Below are positions 1 through 8,653 of a DNA stretch of 64,000 nt, in pieces (the stretch's first letter is position 1; each line of letters opens with the position of its first letter). This stretch comes from DASYPQ01 sp036006425. GTDB lineage: Bacteria > Planctomycetota > UBA1135 > GCA-002686595. Made by a program: the position numbers and the translations under genes. A model generated the notes under the pieces. That model was not told the DNA's origin, ran no database searches, and saw nothing but the letters and a program-made list of their open reading frames with translations. Location of the stretch: assembly GCA_036006425.1 (NCBI GenBank), contig DASYPQ010000022.1:124001-188000 (forward strand). The letters run 5' to 3'.

Positions 1-870
1 TCGGGTTCGTTCGACGCCGAGGGAACGCGCGTGCTCACCGTGTGCGCGGACGGGAAGGCGCGCGTGCTCACCGTCTGCATGGACGGGGACGCGCGCGTGC
101 TCGCACCGTCCTCGGAGTCCGCGCCGATCCTGCTCGCGCCGGCGGCGGGCGCGGTCGCCTGCGCCGTGTTCGGATCCGGCGGCGCGATCGTCGCGACGGG
201 CGGGACCGGGGACGCGGTCGGCATCTTCGACGCGCGCACGGGAGCGCACGTGCGCGATCTCGCCTTCACGCACGACAAGACGTTCGCGGCCGGCGTGTGC
301 GCGATCGCCGCGGCCCCGGATGGAGTCGAGATCGCGGCCGCGTGCAACGACGAGAAAGTGCGCTTCTGGGACGCGCGGACCGGCGAGACGTCGCGTCCGG
401 ACCTCGTCGTCTTCCCCGTGCGCAGCCTCTCGTTCGCCGCGGACGGATCGAAGCTGCTCGTCACCGGGCAGTTCGGCGGCGGCGCCGCGAAGGTGCTCCT
501 GCTCGGAAGCCCGCGGCGCACGGTGCAAGCCGAGATCGCGCACACGCGCGGCTCGAGCATCGTCGGAGGAGCGTTGAGCGCTGACGGCTCGCTCGTCCTG
601 ACGTTCGCGAAGGACGGAACAGCGCACGTCTGGGATGCAGCGAGCGGCCGCCCGGTCGCGCACCGGGCCGCGCACGACGCCGCGATCCTCGACGCCGCCT
701 TCGACAGCGCGACGACGAACCCGCGCGTGATCGTCGCGCTCGACGACGGCACGGTCTCGATCTGGCCCGTCGACCCCCTCCCGTCCGCGCGCGCGCGGAT
801 GCCGAGACCGCTGACACCGCTCGAGAAGGAGCGCGAGCGACGGCTGGCGCTGCCGCTGCGGTACGACTGA
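1..870 (+). CDS. WD40-repeat protein, 3' part only
   Basis: The frame is open from the left edge of the window, so the gene starts outside it; the first internal GTG at 31 is not a likely start. The visible 289 residues are a chain of WD40 blades, seen as repeated [VK]-x-[IFV]-[FW]-D-x-x-[TS]-G strings (GIFDARTG, RFWDARTG, HVWDAASG and a last SIWPVDP). Such chains form a beta-propeller used as a protein-binding scaffold. The tail is charged (PLEKERERRLALPLRYD). In related bacteria propellers of this kind are often the C-terminal half of serine/threonine kinases or follow a caspase-like domain, but the upstream part cannot be seen. A degenerate second copy of the tail lies just downstream. Confidence 0.85.
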   Translation, partial: SGSFDAEGTRVLTVCADGKARVLTVCMDGDARVLAPSSESAPILLAPAAGAVACAVFGSGGAIVATGGTGDAVGIFDARTGAHVRDLAFTHDKTFAAGVCAIAAAPDGVEIAAACNDEKVRFWDARTGETSRPDLVVFPVRSLSFAADGSKLLVTGQFGGGAAKVLLLGSPRRTVQAEIAHTRGSSIVGGALSADGSLVLTFAKDGTAHVWDAASGRPVAHRAAHDAAILDAAFDSATTNPRVIVALDDGTVSIWPVDPLPSARARMPRPLTPLEKERERRLALPLRYD

Positions 871-1060
871 GATTCTCTGCCCAATCAAGATCGTCGCGAG
901 CGCGCTCGGCTGTTCTCTCGAAGATCTGGCGAGCTGCCGAAACCGCCCTAGAAGGAACGCGAGCGACGCCAGGGGCTACCGCTGCGGTGCGACTGAGAAT
1001 CTCTGCCCAATCAAGATCGTCGTGATCGCCCTTGCCTGTTTTCTTGGAGATCTGGCGAGC
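824..1060 (+). repeat. 126-bp degenerate tandem duplication of the WD40 gene end
   Basis: Bases 824-934 and 950-1060 align with a constant offset of 126 bp. The match is nearly exact over 24-25 bases around CTCTGCCCAATCAAGATCG (about 873-896 versus 999-1022) and looser elsewhere. The first copy spans the last 15 codons of the WD40 gene and its stop. The second copy, read in the same relative frame, still gives a similar peptide tail (KERERRQGLPLRCD, then TGA at 994-996), but is preceded by an in-frame TAG at 949-951. It is therefore a non-coding relic. Confidence 0.85.
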
Positions 1061-1269
1061 CGGGGTGAACGACCGCAGCGTGAGGTGACTCGCCCAGCTG
1101 CGAGTTTCCGAGTTTCCGTTCCAGGAACCTCCGCCCGCGTCACTTCGTCCCAGGCTGACTGCCGGAACGTCCGGCAGCCGCGTTCAGATTGTCGAAATCG
1201 AGAGCCTGGGATAGCCTGCGTCGGGCGGTCCGCGCCCCGCGCGCTTCCCGGCGCCGCCCTGGAAACACG
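871..1269. other. Intergenic region, 399 bp, with the repeat and one hairpin
   Basis: No gene is supported here. The left half is occupied by the tandem repeat. At 1159-1177 there is a perfect 8-bp inverted repeat with a 3-base loop (CTGCCGGA-ACG-TCCGGCAG), not followed by a T-run; it could be a weak terminator for the WD40 gene or a hairpin in the leader of the next gene. No convincing -35/-10 pair was found. Confidence 0.5.
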
Positions 1270-3072
1270 ATGCTCGCTTCAGTTCACGGAACGACGAATC
1301 CCGCGCGCCTCGCGGCGCGTGCCGCGCTGGTCGCGTGCCTCGTTCCCCTGGCGCACGGCCAGAACAACCGCCGCGTCACCTACTCGATCGACTGGCACGG
1401 TCCGACCGTCGGCCAGCCCGCGAACGTCAGCGGCACGCGCATCACCGAAGCCGACGTCCTCCTTCCGGCCTTCCTCGATCCGGCGTTCGGTCCGATGCCG
1501 CGCCCGCAGATCTTCCTCACGGGTGGCCAGCTCGCGATCCCGCGCTATCCGAATTGCGTCGGCCACCAGGGCGGCACGCCGTGCGGTGTCGAAGTCGACG
1601 CGCTGTCCTACGGCACCGACGGCATGTTTCGCTGCGACGTCAACCACGCGCGCATCTACTTCTCCGTCGACGAGCACGCCGTCGGCAGCAACGGCTCCAC
1701 GCTCTTCCCGAGCGTGCGGTCGGAGGCTCTCTCCGGCGTCCGCGAAGCCGCCGCGGACGTCTTCGTCTCCCTCGCCTTGCCTCCGGGCCCGCTCCCTCCG
1801 GGCGCGACGTTGCCCGAGAACGTCGCGACGATCGACGGCGACGGACTGACGAGCGGCTCGGGCGCGCACTACCGCGGCGTCGGGCTCCGCGAGCCGGATC
1901 CTCCGGGACTGCCGCCCGATGCGGGCGACAACCTCGACGCGCTCGACCTGAGTCCGCTCCCCGCTCCGACCGCCTTCGTCTACTTCTCGCTCGACGCTGC
2001 GTTCGTCGATCCGCTGCTCGGCATCCCGAACAGCGGCTCGGCCCAGGCGAACGGCGTCCCGGCCGCGGCCGTGCTCAAGAAGCAGGTTTCCGGCGGCGGT
2101 TTCACGTTCTACGCCCTGCCGAACCAGCTCGGTCTCGATCTCATGGGGCCGAACACGGACGACCTCGACGCGTTGATCCTCTCGGAGAACGGCGACGGGA
2201 TCTTCCAGCCCTCGCACCTGCCTTGCGACTGGGTTCCGCCTGGCGCGGGACTCCTCGGCGGCGCGACCGACATGTTGCTCTTCTCCGTGCGCCGCGGCTC
2301 CGCCGTCGTCGGCATGCCGGACAGCATCTTCGGGATCCCGATCGAGCCCGGCGACGTGCTCACGACGCCGAAAGCGGGCGGACTCTCGGTGTTCCCGGGC
2401 ATCTACATCGCGGCCGAGGACCTCGGCATCGCGACCGTCCGCAGCGGACAGCCCGGCGTGATCATCGGCGACGAGCTCGACGCGCTCGCTTCGCAGGTCG
2501 TGCCGTTCTTCGACTGCAACGGCAACGGCGTCGAGGACTCGGTCGACATCGCGCAGGGCTCGTCCTCGGACGCGAACAACAACGGGATCCCGGACGACTG
2601 CGAGCGGACCTGGCAGCGCTACTGCGAGTGCACGGCCGGGCTCGGTCCGTGCGGCAACGACGACGCGACGGCGGGCTGCATGAACTCGACCGGCATCGGC
2701 GCGCTGCTCGACGGCGCCGGCACGACGAGCTTCGACACGGACGATCTGCTGCTGAACGTCACGCGCATGCCGACCTTCAAGCTCGGGATCTGGATGATCG
2801 CGTCCGGGCAGGCGCAAGCGCCGCTCGGCGACGGCCTGCGTTGCGTCGGCAGTCCGTTCCATCGCTTCGGATCGTTCAACAGCGGAGCGTCGGGATCGGC
2901 GGTGAAAGGCCCGGACATCATCACGAGCGCGTGCGCGACGCTTCCGCCGGCCTACTGCATTGCCATGGGCTCGACCTGGAACTTCCAGGTCTGGTACCGG
3001 AATCTCGTCGGGGGACCCTGCGGCAACGGCTCGAACCTGACGAACGGGCTCGAGGTCACGTTCACGCCGTAG
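1270..3072 (+). CDS. Secreted protein with calcium-binding-like loop and CPC/GC-NS-type C-terminal module
   Basis: 600 residues from ATG 1270. An in-frame start 81 bases upstream exists, but 1270 puts a classic signal peptide at the very N-terminus, with cleavage likely after AHG. The body (about 30-410) is a domain shared with the next gene: both begin with SID-x-[HK]-G, contain CGVEVDALSYG and repeat DLDAL strings, and share RRGSAVVGMPDS and GIPIEPGD. Around residues 415-450 is a D/N-rich stretch (DCNGNG...NNNGIPDDC) resembling dockerin/EF-hand calcium loops. The last ~150 residues are a Cys-containing module ending near NGLEVTFTP. Function unknown; likely exported and calcium-dependent. 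Start and secretion are inferred, the paralogy is seen directly. Confidence 0.85.
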   Translation: MLASVHGTTNPARLAARAALVACLVPLAHGQNNRRVTYSIDWHGPTVGQPANVSGTRITEADVLLPAFLDPAFGPMPRPQIFLTGGQLAIPRYPNCVGHQGGTPCGVEVDALSYGTDGMFRCDVNHARIYFSVDEHAVGSNGSTLFPSVRSEALSGVREAAADVFVSLALPPGPLPPGATLPENVATIDGDGLTSGSGAHYRGVGLREPDPPGLPPDAGDNLDALDLSPLPAPTAFVYFSLDAAFVDPLLGIPNSGSAQANGVPAAAVLKKQVSGGGFTFYALPNQLGLDLMGPNTDDLDALILSENGDGIFQPSHLPCDWVPPGAGLLGGATDMLLFSVRRGSAVVGMPDSIFGIPIEPGDVLTTPKAGGLSVFPGIYIAAEDLGIATVRSGQPGVIIGDELDALASQVVPFFDCNGNGVEDSVDIAQGSSSDANNNGIPDDCERTWQRYCECTAGLGPCGNDDATAGCMNSTGIGALLDGAGTTSFDTDDLLLNVTRMPTFKLGIWMIASGQAQAPLGDGLRCVGSPFHRFGSFNSGASGSAVKGPDIITSACATLPPAYCIAMGSTWNFQVWYRNLVGGPCGNGSNLTNGLEVTFTP

Positions 3073-3114
3073 CGTCGTTTCCGGCGGAATCCGTTCCAGG
3101 GCGCGAGGGAACGA

Positions 3115-3129
3115 GCACCTCGGAGGTGC
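3115..3129 (+). terminator. Short hairpin between the two paralogues
   Basis: GCACCT-CGG-AGGTGC forms a 6-bp stem with a 3-base loop, 42 bases after the first paralogue's stop and followed by a C-rich run rather than T's. It could be a weak terminator or a processing/leader hairpin for the next gene. Confidence 0.25.
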
Positions 3130-3205
3130 CTCCCCCGCCCGATCGAGACCGCGCTCCGCTGGTGGATCGCGGCCCACCACCCCGGGCGGAGAGGCGGAGG
3201 TTCCC

Positions 3206-4912
3206 ATGCAAGCTCCCAGATCCGCCCGCACGCTCGCACGCGCCGCCGCGCCGGCAGGATTCGCTTCGATCGCGCTGTGCGCGTTGTCGAGCTCGTCGCG
3301 CGCGCAGATCCACTTCTCCATCGACTACAAGGGCATGACCATCGGAACGCCCGCGACGGGCAGCGGCGTCCCGATCACCGAAGGCGACATCCTCGTTCCG
3401 GCCGCGCCGGGGATGCTGCCCGCCTACGGACCGCTGCCCCCGCCGATGATCTTCGCGAGCGGAGGGTTCGGTCCTCCCGCTCCCGGACTCGGACTCCCGG
3501 CGCACCCGGGTTGCATCGGCCACCCGCCGGCGTTCCCGTGCGGCGTCGAGGTCGACGCGTTGTCGTACGGCATGGACTACGCCGTGCCGCGCCGTCCGCT
3601 CCCCGCGGGGACGTACGTCTTCTCGGTCGACGAGTGCTCCTCGGGCTTTCCGGGATTCCCGCTGCCCGCGAACGTCTTCACCGAAGCTCCGGTCGGCGAC
3701 GCCGCCGCCGACATCTTCGAGGATCTCGGCCTCCCGCCCGGGCCGCTGCCGCCCGGCCCGCCGGTCGGGAACACCGGCATCGTCGACGGGAACGGCTTCG
3801 TGAGCGCGAGCGGATTCGTGTACCCGGGAGTTGGCATCATCGAGCCGACGTTCCCCGTCGCAGGGCCCACCGGCGACGACATCGACGCGCTCGAGATGGA
3901 CTCGGCCGGTCCGGGACCGCTCGGCGTCTTCTTCTCGCTCGACGCGGCGTTCATCAACCCGTGCCTCGGCATCCCGAACACCGGATCGGCGATGGCGAAC
4001 GGATTCCTCCCCGGCATGGTGCTGAACACGGTCGCTCCCGGTGGCCCGCCGATGGTCTACGCGCCTCCGCCGCTGCTCGGTCTCGACATCTTCGGACCGG
4101 GGACGGACGACCTCGACGCGCTCGCGCTCGCGGAGAATGGCATCCCGGGCTTCCAGCCGTCGGCGCTGCCGTACGACTGGACGCTCGCGGGCGGGCCGGA
4201 CATGTTGCTGTACTCCGTGCGCCGCGGGTCCGCGGTCGTCGGCATGCCCGACAGCTTCTTCGGCATCCCGATCGAGCCCGGCGACATCCTGACGACGCCG
4301 GTCGCGGGCGGCATGTCGCCCTTCCCCGCGATCTTCATCGCCGCGGAGCAGCTCGGACTGTCGACGCTGCGCTCGGGCGGCGGACCCGTCGCGGACCTCG
4401 ACGCGCTCGACACGCGCGTCATCGGGCAGACCGGGATCCCGTACTGCTTCGGCACCGCGGCGCTGTGCCCGTGCGCGAACGCCGGCGCGCCCGGTCACGG
4501 CTGCGCGAACTCCGCGTTCCCCGCGGGTGCGCTCCTCACCGCGACCGGGACGGCGAGCGTCGCGGCGGACACCGTGTCGCTCGTCAGCTCGAACGTGCCG
4601 CCCGGCAAGTTGACGCTCTACTTCCAAGGGACGACGCGCACCGGCGGCGGCTTCGGCATCACGCTGAACGACGGCGTGCTGTGCGTGGGCGGCCCGGGGA
4701 TCATCCGCCTCGGCACGCACCCCGCGAGCGCCACCGGCGGCTCGTTCTATCCGGACGTGGGTCTCGGACAACTGCCGGTTTCGGTGAAGGGCGCGATCCC
4801 CGCGGCGGGCGGCACGCGCCACTACGCCGTCTGGCACCGCGATCCGACCGCGTTCTGCACGGCCGCGACGTCGAACTACTCGAACGGCCTGACGCTCGTG
4901 TGGACGCCGTAG
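3206..4912 (+). CDS. Secreted paralogue of the preceding protein
   Basis: 568 residues. ATG 3206 is preceded by a GGCGGAGG ribosome site at a good distance. Residues 1-34 form a signal peptide with cleavage probably after SRA. The domain from about 35 to 405 parallels the preceding protein block by block (FSIDYKG, CGVEVDALSYG, FSLDAAF, DDLDALALAENG, RRGSAVVGMPDS, GIPIEPGD). It lacks the preceding protein's D/N-rich loop and passes directly to the C-terminal module beginning CPCANAG and GCANS and ending NGLTLVWTP. The two genes are a local tandem duplication separated by 133 bp. Function is unknown; an extracellular or surface-attached role is inferred from the signal peptide and paired cysteines. 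Confidence 0.87.
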   Translation: MQAPRSARTLARAAAPAGFASIALCALSSSSRAQIHFSIDYKGMTIGTPATGSGVPITEGDILVPAAPGMLPAYGPLPPPMIFASGGFGPPAPGLGLPAHPGCIGHPPAFPCGVEVDALSYGMDYAVPRRPLPAGTYVFSVDECSSGFPGFPLPANVFTEAPVGDAAADIFEDLGLPPGPLPPGPPVGNTGIVDGNGFVSASGFVYPGVGIIEPTFPVAGPTGDDIDALEMDSAGPGPLGVFFSLDAAFINPCLGIPNTGSAMANGFLPGMVLNTVAPGGPPMVYAPPPLLGLDIFGPGTDDLDALALAENGIPGFQPSALPYDWTLAGGPDMLLYSVRRGSAVVGMPDSFFGIPIEPGDILTTPVAGGMSPFPAIFIAAEQLGLSTLRSGGGPVADLDALDTRVIGQTGIPYCFGTAALCPCANAGAPGHGCANSAFPAGALLTATGTASVAADTVSLVSSNVPPGKLTLYFQGTTRTGGGFGITLNDGVLCVGGPGIIRLGTHPASATGGSFYPDVGLGQLPVSVKGAIPAAGGTRHYAVWHRDPTAFCTAATSNYSNGLTLVWTP

Positions 4913-4983
4913 ATCCCTGATCTCGTCGCATGTCCGGCGGCGCCGCGCGAACGGCGCCGCCGGCTTCGCTTAGGATGGAGTCG

Positions 4984-6762
4984 ATGGCTTCTGCACGCTG
5001 CGCCAAGAAGATCGCGCTGGCCGACGTCGCGCTCCCGATCCTCGAGGAGCGCCGTTCGGTCATCCGGAAGTCGAAGGCCGGTCCGCGCCGCGCGCTCGTG
5101 CTCCTGCTCGTGCAGGCGCTGATCGCGGTCCACATCGCTCACTGGATGGCGGGCGGCAAGACGATGTCGCCGCTCGAGCCTTCCGAGTCGATGCAGTTCA
5201 GCCAGGCGAGCGTCGTGAACGCCGGCCTGATCTTCTTCGTGCTCTCGATCGTGAGCACGCTCGTCTTCGGCAGGTGGTTCTGCGGCTGGGCCTGTCACGT
5301 CGTCGCGCTGCAGGACGGCAGCCGCTGGCTGCTCGAGAAGATCGGCATCCGTCCGCGGATGGTGAACCTCGGCATCCTGGGCCTCGTTCCGTGGGCGGCG
5401 TTCACCTACATGTTCCTCGCGCCGATCGTGCAGCGCGCGCTGCACGCCGTCCCTCCGCCGGAGGCGACGGTGCACCTCACGACGCAGAACTTCTGGGCGA
5501 CGTTCCCCAGCTGGCCCGTCGCGCTCGCGACCTTCGTCGTGTGCGGTTTCGTGGTGGTGTACCTCCTCGGCTCGAAGGGGTTCTGCAACTACGGCTGCCC
5601 GTACGGGGCGATCTTCGGCATCGCGGACCAGCTCGCGCCCATGCGCATCCGCGTCTCCGACGCGTGCGACGGGTGCGGGCACTGCACGGCCGTGTGCACG
5701 AGCAACGTCCGCGTCCACCAGGAAGTGCGCGACTTCGGCGCGGTCGTCGACGCGGGCTGCATGAAGTGCCTCGATTGCGTCAGCGTGTGCCCGAAGGACG
5801 CGCTCAGCGTCGGGTTCGGCGCGCCCGCGATCGCGACGGCCCGTCGCGCCGGCAAGGAGACCGCTCCGGCGCCGTTCCTCGAGCGCCTCGCGGACGTCGC
5901 GCTGCCCGCCGCGTTCTTCGCCGGCGCCTACGCGGTCTTCCTCGACTTCGACACGGACCTCGAGCGGATCCCGAACGCCGCGAAGCTCGTCGCCGTCCTC
6001 ACCCTGGGGTCCGTCGCCGTCGCGACGCTCTTCCGCGGCAAGGCGCAGCGCACGCGCGAGTACTCGCGGCCGGAAGAGGCGCTCCTCGGCGGCTTCTTCC
6101 TCTTCGCGATGTACTCCTTCCGCGGATTCCACGGCCGGGTCCCGCTGCTCTTCGCGCTCGGCCTCTCCGCGATCCTCTCGTATGTCGCGCTCCAGGGGCT
6201 GCGGCTCTTCACGCACCGCGATCTCGCGCTCCAACGCCACGCGCTCCGCGCGGGCGGACGGTGGACGGCGGCCGGGACGCTGTTCGCGGGGGCGCTGCTC
6301 CCCCTCGGCGCCGCTTGGAGCTACGCGGGCTGGAGTCGGCACGTGCTGCGCAGCTCCTACGATCAGGGTCTGCGTCTCGCGACGGAGGGACGCCTCGAAC
6401 CCGCGATCGCGGCTCTCGAGCGCGCGGTCGCGCAGGACCCGGGCTACCGCGACGCCCAGGAGAAGCTCGCGAGTCTCCTGTGCGACGCCGGACGGCTCGA
6501 GGAGGGCGTCGCGGCGTTCCGCGCGGCCGTCGCGAAGAATCCCGAGCGGCCGGAGACGCGCGTGTTCCTCGGCTCGGCGCTCTTCCAGCTCGGCGATTCG
6601 AAGGGCGCGCGCGCCGAGCTCGAGCACGCGGTCGCGCTCGCGCCGAACAACGCGCGACTCCATCGGATGCTCGCCGAATTGTGCAGCGCGACGGGCGACG
6701 ACGCAGCGGCGCGCGAGCACGAGGAGACGGCCAACCGCCTCGACGCCAAGTCCGGCCACTGA
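4984..6762 (+). CDS. NapH/NosR-like membrane polyferredoxin with C-terminal TPRs
   Basis: About 592 residues. The N-terminal half has several membrane helices and the paired-cysteine motifs FCGWAC (near residue 99) and GFCNYGCPYG (near 200), as in the NapH/NosR/CcoG group of electron-transfer proteins. Two 4Fe-4S ferredoxin clusters follow (CDGCGHC near 228 and CMKCLDC near 258, each with a fourth Cys before a Pro or nearby). After more helices, residues from about 450 are TPR repeats. Likely role: passing electrons across or along the membrane to a partner; the TPRs may dock it. No nitrate or nitrous-oxide reductase gene is nearby, so the partner is unknown. In-frame starts at 4930 and 4975 also exist; 4984 has a purine-rich GGATGGAG just upstream. 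Confidence 0.82.
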   Translation: MASARCAKKIALADVALPILEERRSVIRKSKAGPRRALVLLLVQALIAVHIAHWMAGGKTMSPLEPSESMQFSQASVVNAGLIFFVLSIVSTLVFGRWFCGWACHVVALQDGSRWLLEKIGIRPRMVNLGILGLVPWAAFTYMFLAPIVQRALHAVPPPEATVHLTTQNFWATFPSWPVALATFVVCGFVVVYLLGSKGFCNYGCPYGAIFGIADQLAPMRIRVSDACDGCGHCTAVCTSNVRVHQEVRDFGAVVDAGCMKCLDCVSVCPKDALSVGFGAPAIATARRAGKETAPAPFLERLADVALPAAFFAGAYAVFLDFDTDLERIPNAAKLVAVLTLGSVAVATLFRGKAQRTREYSRPEEALLGGFFLFAMYSFRGFHGRVPLLFALGLSAILSYVALQGLRLFTHRDLALQRHALRAGGRWTAAGTLFAGALLPLGAAWSYAGWSRHVLRSSYDQGLRLATEGRLEPAIAALERAVAQDPGYRDAQEKLASLLCDAGRLEEGVAAFRAAVAKNPERPETRVFLGSALFQLGDSKGARAELEHAVALAPNNARLHRMLAELCSATGDDAAAREHEETANRLDAKSGH

Positions 6763-6769
6763 CCTCGGC

Positions 6770-8587
6770 TCAGAGCTCGGGCAGCGTGTACGTGCGCCCG
6801 CGGTTCTGCTCGACGAGCCACTTCCGGAGCGGCTCGAAGTACTCGACCATCGCGTGCGCCGAGAGGTCGGAACCGGTCTTCGATCGCAGGATCTCGCGCC
6901 AGTCCCCGCAGGCTCCCTGCTCGAGGATCGAGCGCAGGAACTCGCCGACCTCCTTGCGTCCGTAGTAGCAGGTGTCGGTCGGATCCTGATGCAGGATGCG
7001 CTTCGCGATGTGGTCGTGGAGCTGGAACAAGAGGACGTTCGCGAGCGCGTAGTCGTAGTACGCCGCCGGATCGTCCGTGATGTGCGTCTTCGTCGCAGCG
7101 TCGCAGAAGCGCTCGTCGCGCGGTTCCGGCGGCGCGATGCCCTGGTACCGCGCACACAGCTCCCACCACCGCGCGTTCCAGCGGTCCTGCGGGAGCTCGG
7201 AGGCGTACAGCTCCTTCTCGAACTGGAGCATCGTCCCGCCGGACCAGGGGAGGAACACCACGTAGTTCAGCGCCTCCTTGAGCCGCAGCTGCATCGGATC
7301 CGGCGCGGCGCCGCCCGTTTCGAGGCCGACTTTCTGGATGAAGCGCGGCTGCATCGCCGCGAGCCCCATCATCGTCCCGATCGCCTCGTGGTACGCGCGG
7401 TTCGCGCCTTCGCGCAGGACGTACGGGACGGCCGGCCTCGAGTAGCTGAGGTAGTAGTAGATGTGCCCGAGCTCGTGGTGCGTCGTCTCGTACCAGCGCT
7501 GGTTCGCCTCGACGCTCATCAAGGAACGCACGTCCTGATCGAGATCGATGTGCCACGCGGACGCGTGGGTGTTCTTCTTGAACCCCGCGTCCTTCGCGAC
7601 TGGGAACAGGGACGACCGCGACCAGAAGGACGCCGGGAGCTCGGGGAATCCCAGGCTGACGTAGAACCGCTCGGCCTGCCGGATCACCCAGTCCGGGCTC
7701 TTCGTCGAGATCGCGGCGTCGAGGTCGTACCCGCGCACGTCGACGAGCGCGCCCCAGTCCTGTCCCCACCGGTTCGGCAGCCAGTGCGCGGGGATGAGGT
7801 CGGGCACGGGCTGCCCGTACTTCTTCGCGAGCTCGTACCGCGCCCACGTGTGGAGCTCGCGGTACACCGGACGCAGCTCGCGCTGGAGCCGGTCGACGAG
7901 ATCCGAGAGCTCCGCGGTGGTCATGCCGTACTCGGACGCCATGTAGCCGAAGAAATCGCGGTAGCCGAGCCCGCGCACGACGCCGTTGCGCAGGCGCTGC
8001 AGCTCGACGAGGCCGGGCCGCAGAGCCGGGCCGATCTCCTTCGACGCCTCCCACACCTTCCGGCGCGCGGCGAGATCGGTGTCCTTCTCGAGCCGCGTGT
8101 CGATCTCGTTCGGCGTGATCTCCTTCCCGTCGAGCTGGAACGCGAAGCCGTACAGCTTCTCGATCTGCTTCGTCTCGACGGCGATGCGCGCGTCGACGAG
8201 CTCCTTGACCGTCTGCGGATTCGCTCCGGCGTTGAAGAGGATCGCTTCGAGCTCCTTGCGCTGGAGCGCCGAGAGTTCCTCGCTGCGCGCGAGAAAGCCG
8301 CGCGTCGCCTCGATGTTCTGCGTGCTCCCCGTGAACGCCGCGAACGCCTCCTCCGCGGCGCGCTTCTTCTTCGCGTTCGTCTCGTCGCCCTCGACGATGT
8401 GCGTCTGCGAGAGCCAGTCCGCTTCCACGGAAGCCGTGCGGAGCCTGCGGTACTCCGTGGCGTACTGCTTCAAGTAGTCGTCGCACGAGGCCTGCACCGC
8501 GCTCTTCGCCGGGGGCATTTCGTCGAGGTTTCCGGATCGACACGCGCTGACGCACAAGCCGAGGAGAACGCCGAGGAGGATTCGCAT
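6770..8587 (-). CDS. M2-family (angiotensin-converting-enzyme-like) peptidase, lipoprotein
   Basis: 605 residues from ATG 8587. The N-terminus (MRILLGVLLGLCVSAC) is a lipoprotein signal with a VSAC lipobox, so the enzyme is probably anchored by lipid outside the cytoplasm. The zinc site HELGH lies at about 371-375 and is followed by EGANRAYHEAIG, supplying the third ligand, as in peptidyl-dipeptidase A. Bacterial M2 enzymes remove dipeptides from peptide C-termini. Length and domain order fit the family. The gene converges with the polyferredoxin gene and is divergent from the thioredoxin-like gene, with only 66 bp for both promoters. Confidence 0.9.
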   Translation of the reverse strand: MRILLGVLLGLCVSACRSGNLDEMPPAKSAVQASCDDYLKQYATEYRRLRTASVEADWLSQTHIVEGDETNAKKKRAAEEAFAAFTGSTQNIEATRGFLARSEELSALQRKELEAILFNAGANPQTVKELVDARIAVETKQIEKLYGFAFQLDGKEITPNEIDTRLEKDTDLAARRKVWEASKEIGPALRPGLVELQRLRNGVVRGLGYRDFFGYMASEYGMTTAELSDLVDRLQRELRPVYRELHTWARYELAKKYGQPVPDLIPAHWLPNRWGQDWGALVDVRGYDLDAAISTKSPDWVIRQAERFYVSLGFPELPASFWSRSSLFPVAKDAGFKKNTHASAWHIDLDQDVRSLMSVEANQRWYETTHHELGHIYYYLSYSRPAVPYVLREGANRAYHEAIGTMMGLAAMQPRFIQKVGLETGGAAPDPMQLRLKEALNYVVFLPWSGGTMLQFEKELYASELPQDRWNARWWELCARYQGIAPPEPRDERFCDAATKTHITDDPAAYYDYALANVLLFQLHDHIAKRILHQDPTDTCYYGRKEVGEFLRSILEQGACGDWREILRSKTGSDLSAHAMVEYFEPLRKWLVEQNRGRTYTLPEL

Positions 8588-8653
8588 CGCCCGAGCGTAG
8601 CGCGGGGCGCGGTCCGGGGACAACGCGTGCGGAGGACTGTTACAATCGGGAAC

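Noticed and set aside
1279..3321. Long open frame of about 680 codons on the minus strand
   Set aside because: It lies opposite a clear secreted-protein gene, is Arg/Ala/Glu-rich as expected from reverse frames of GC-rich genes, and has no recognisable domain.
4876..7155. Open frame of 759 codons on the minus strand over the polyferredoxin gene
   Set aside because: Its composition is dominated by Arg/Glu with no motifs, while the opposite strand holds clear Fe-S motifs.
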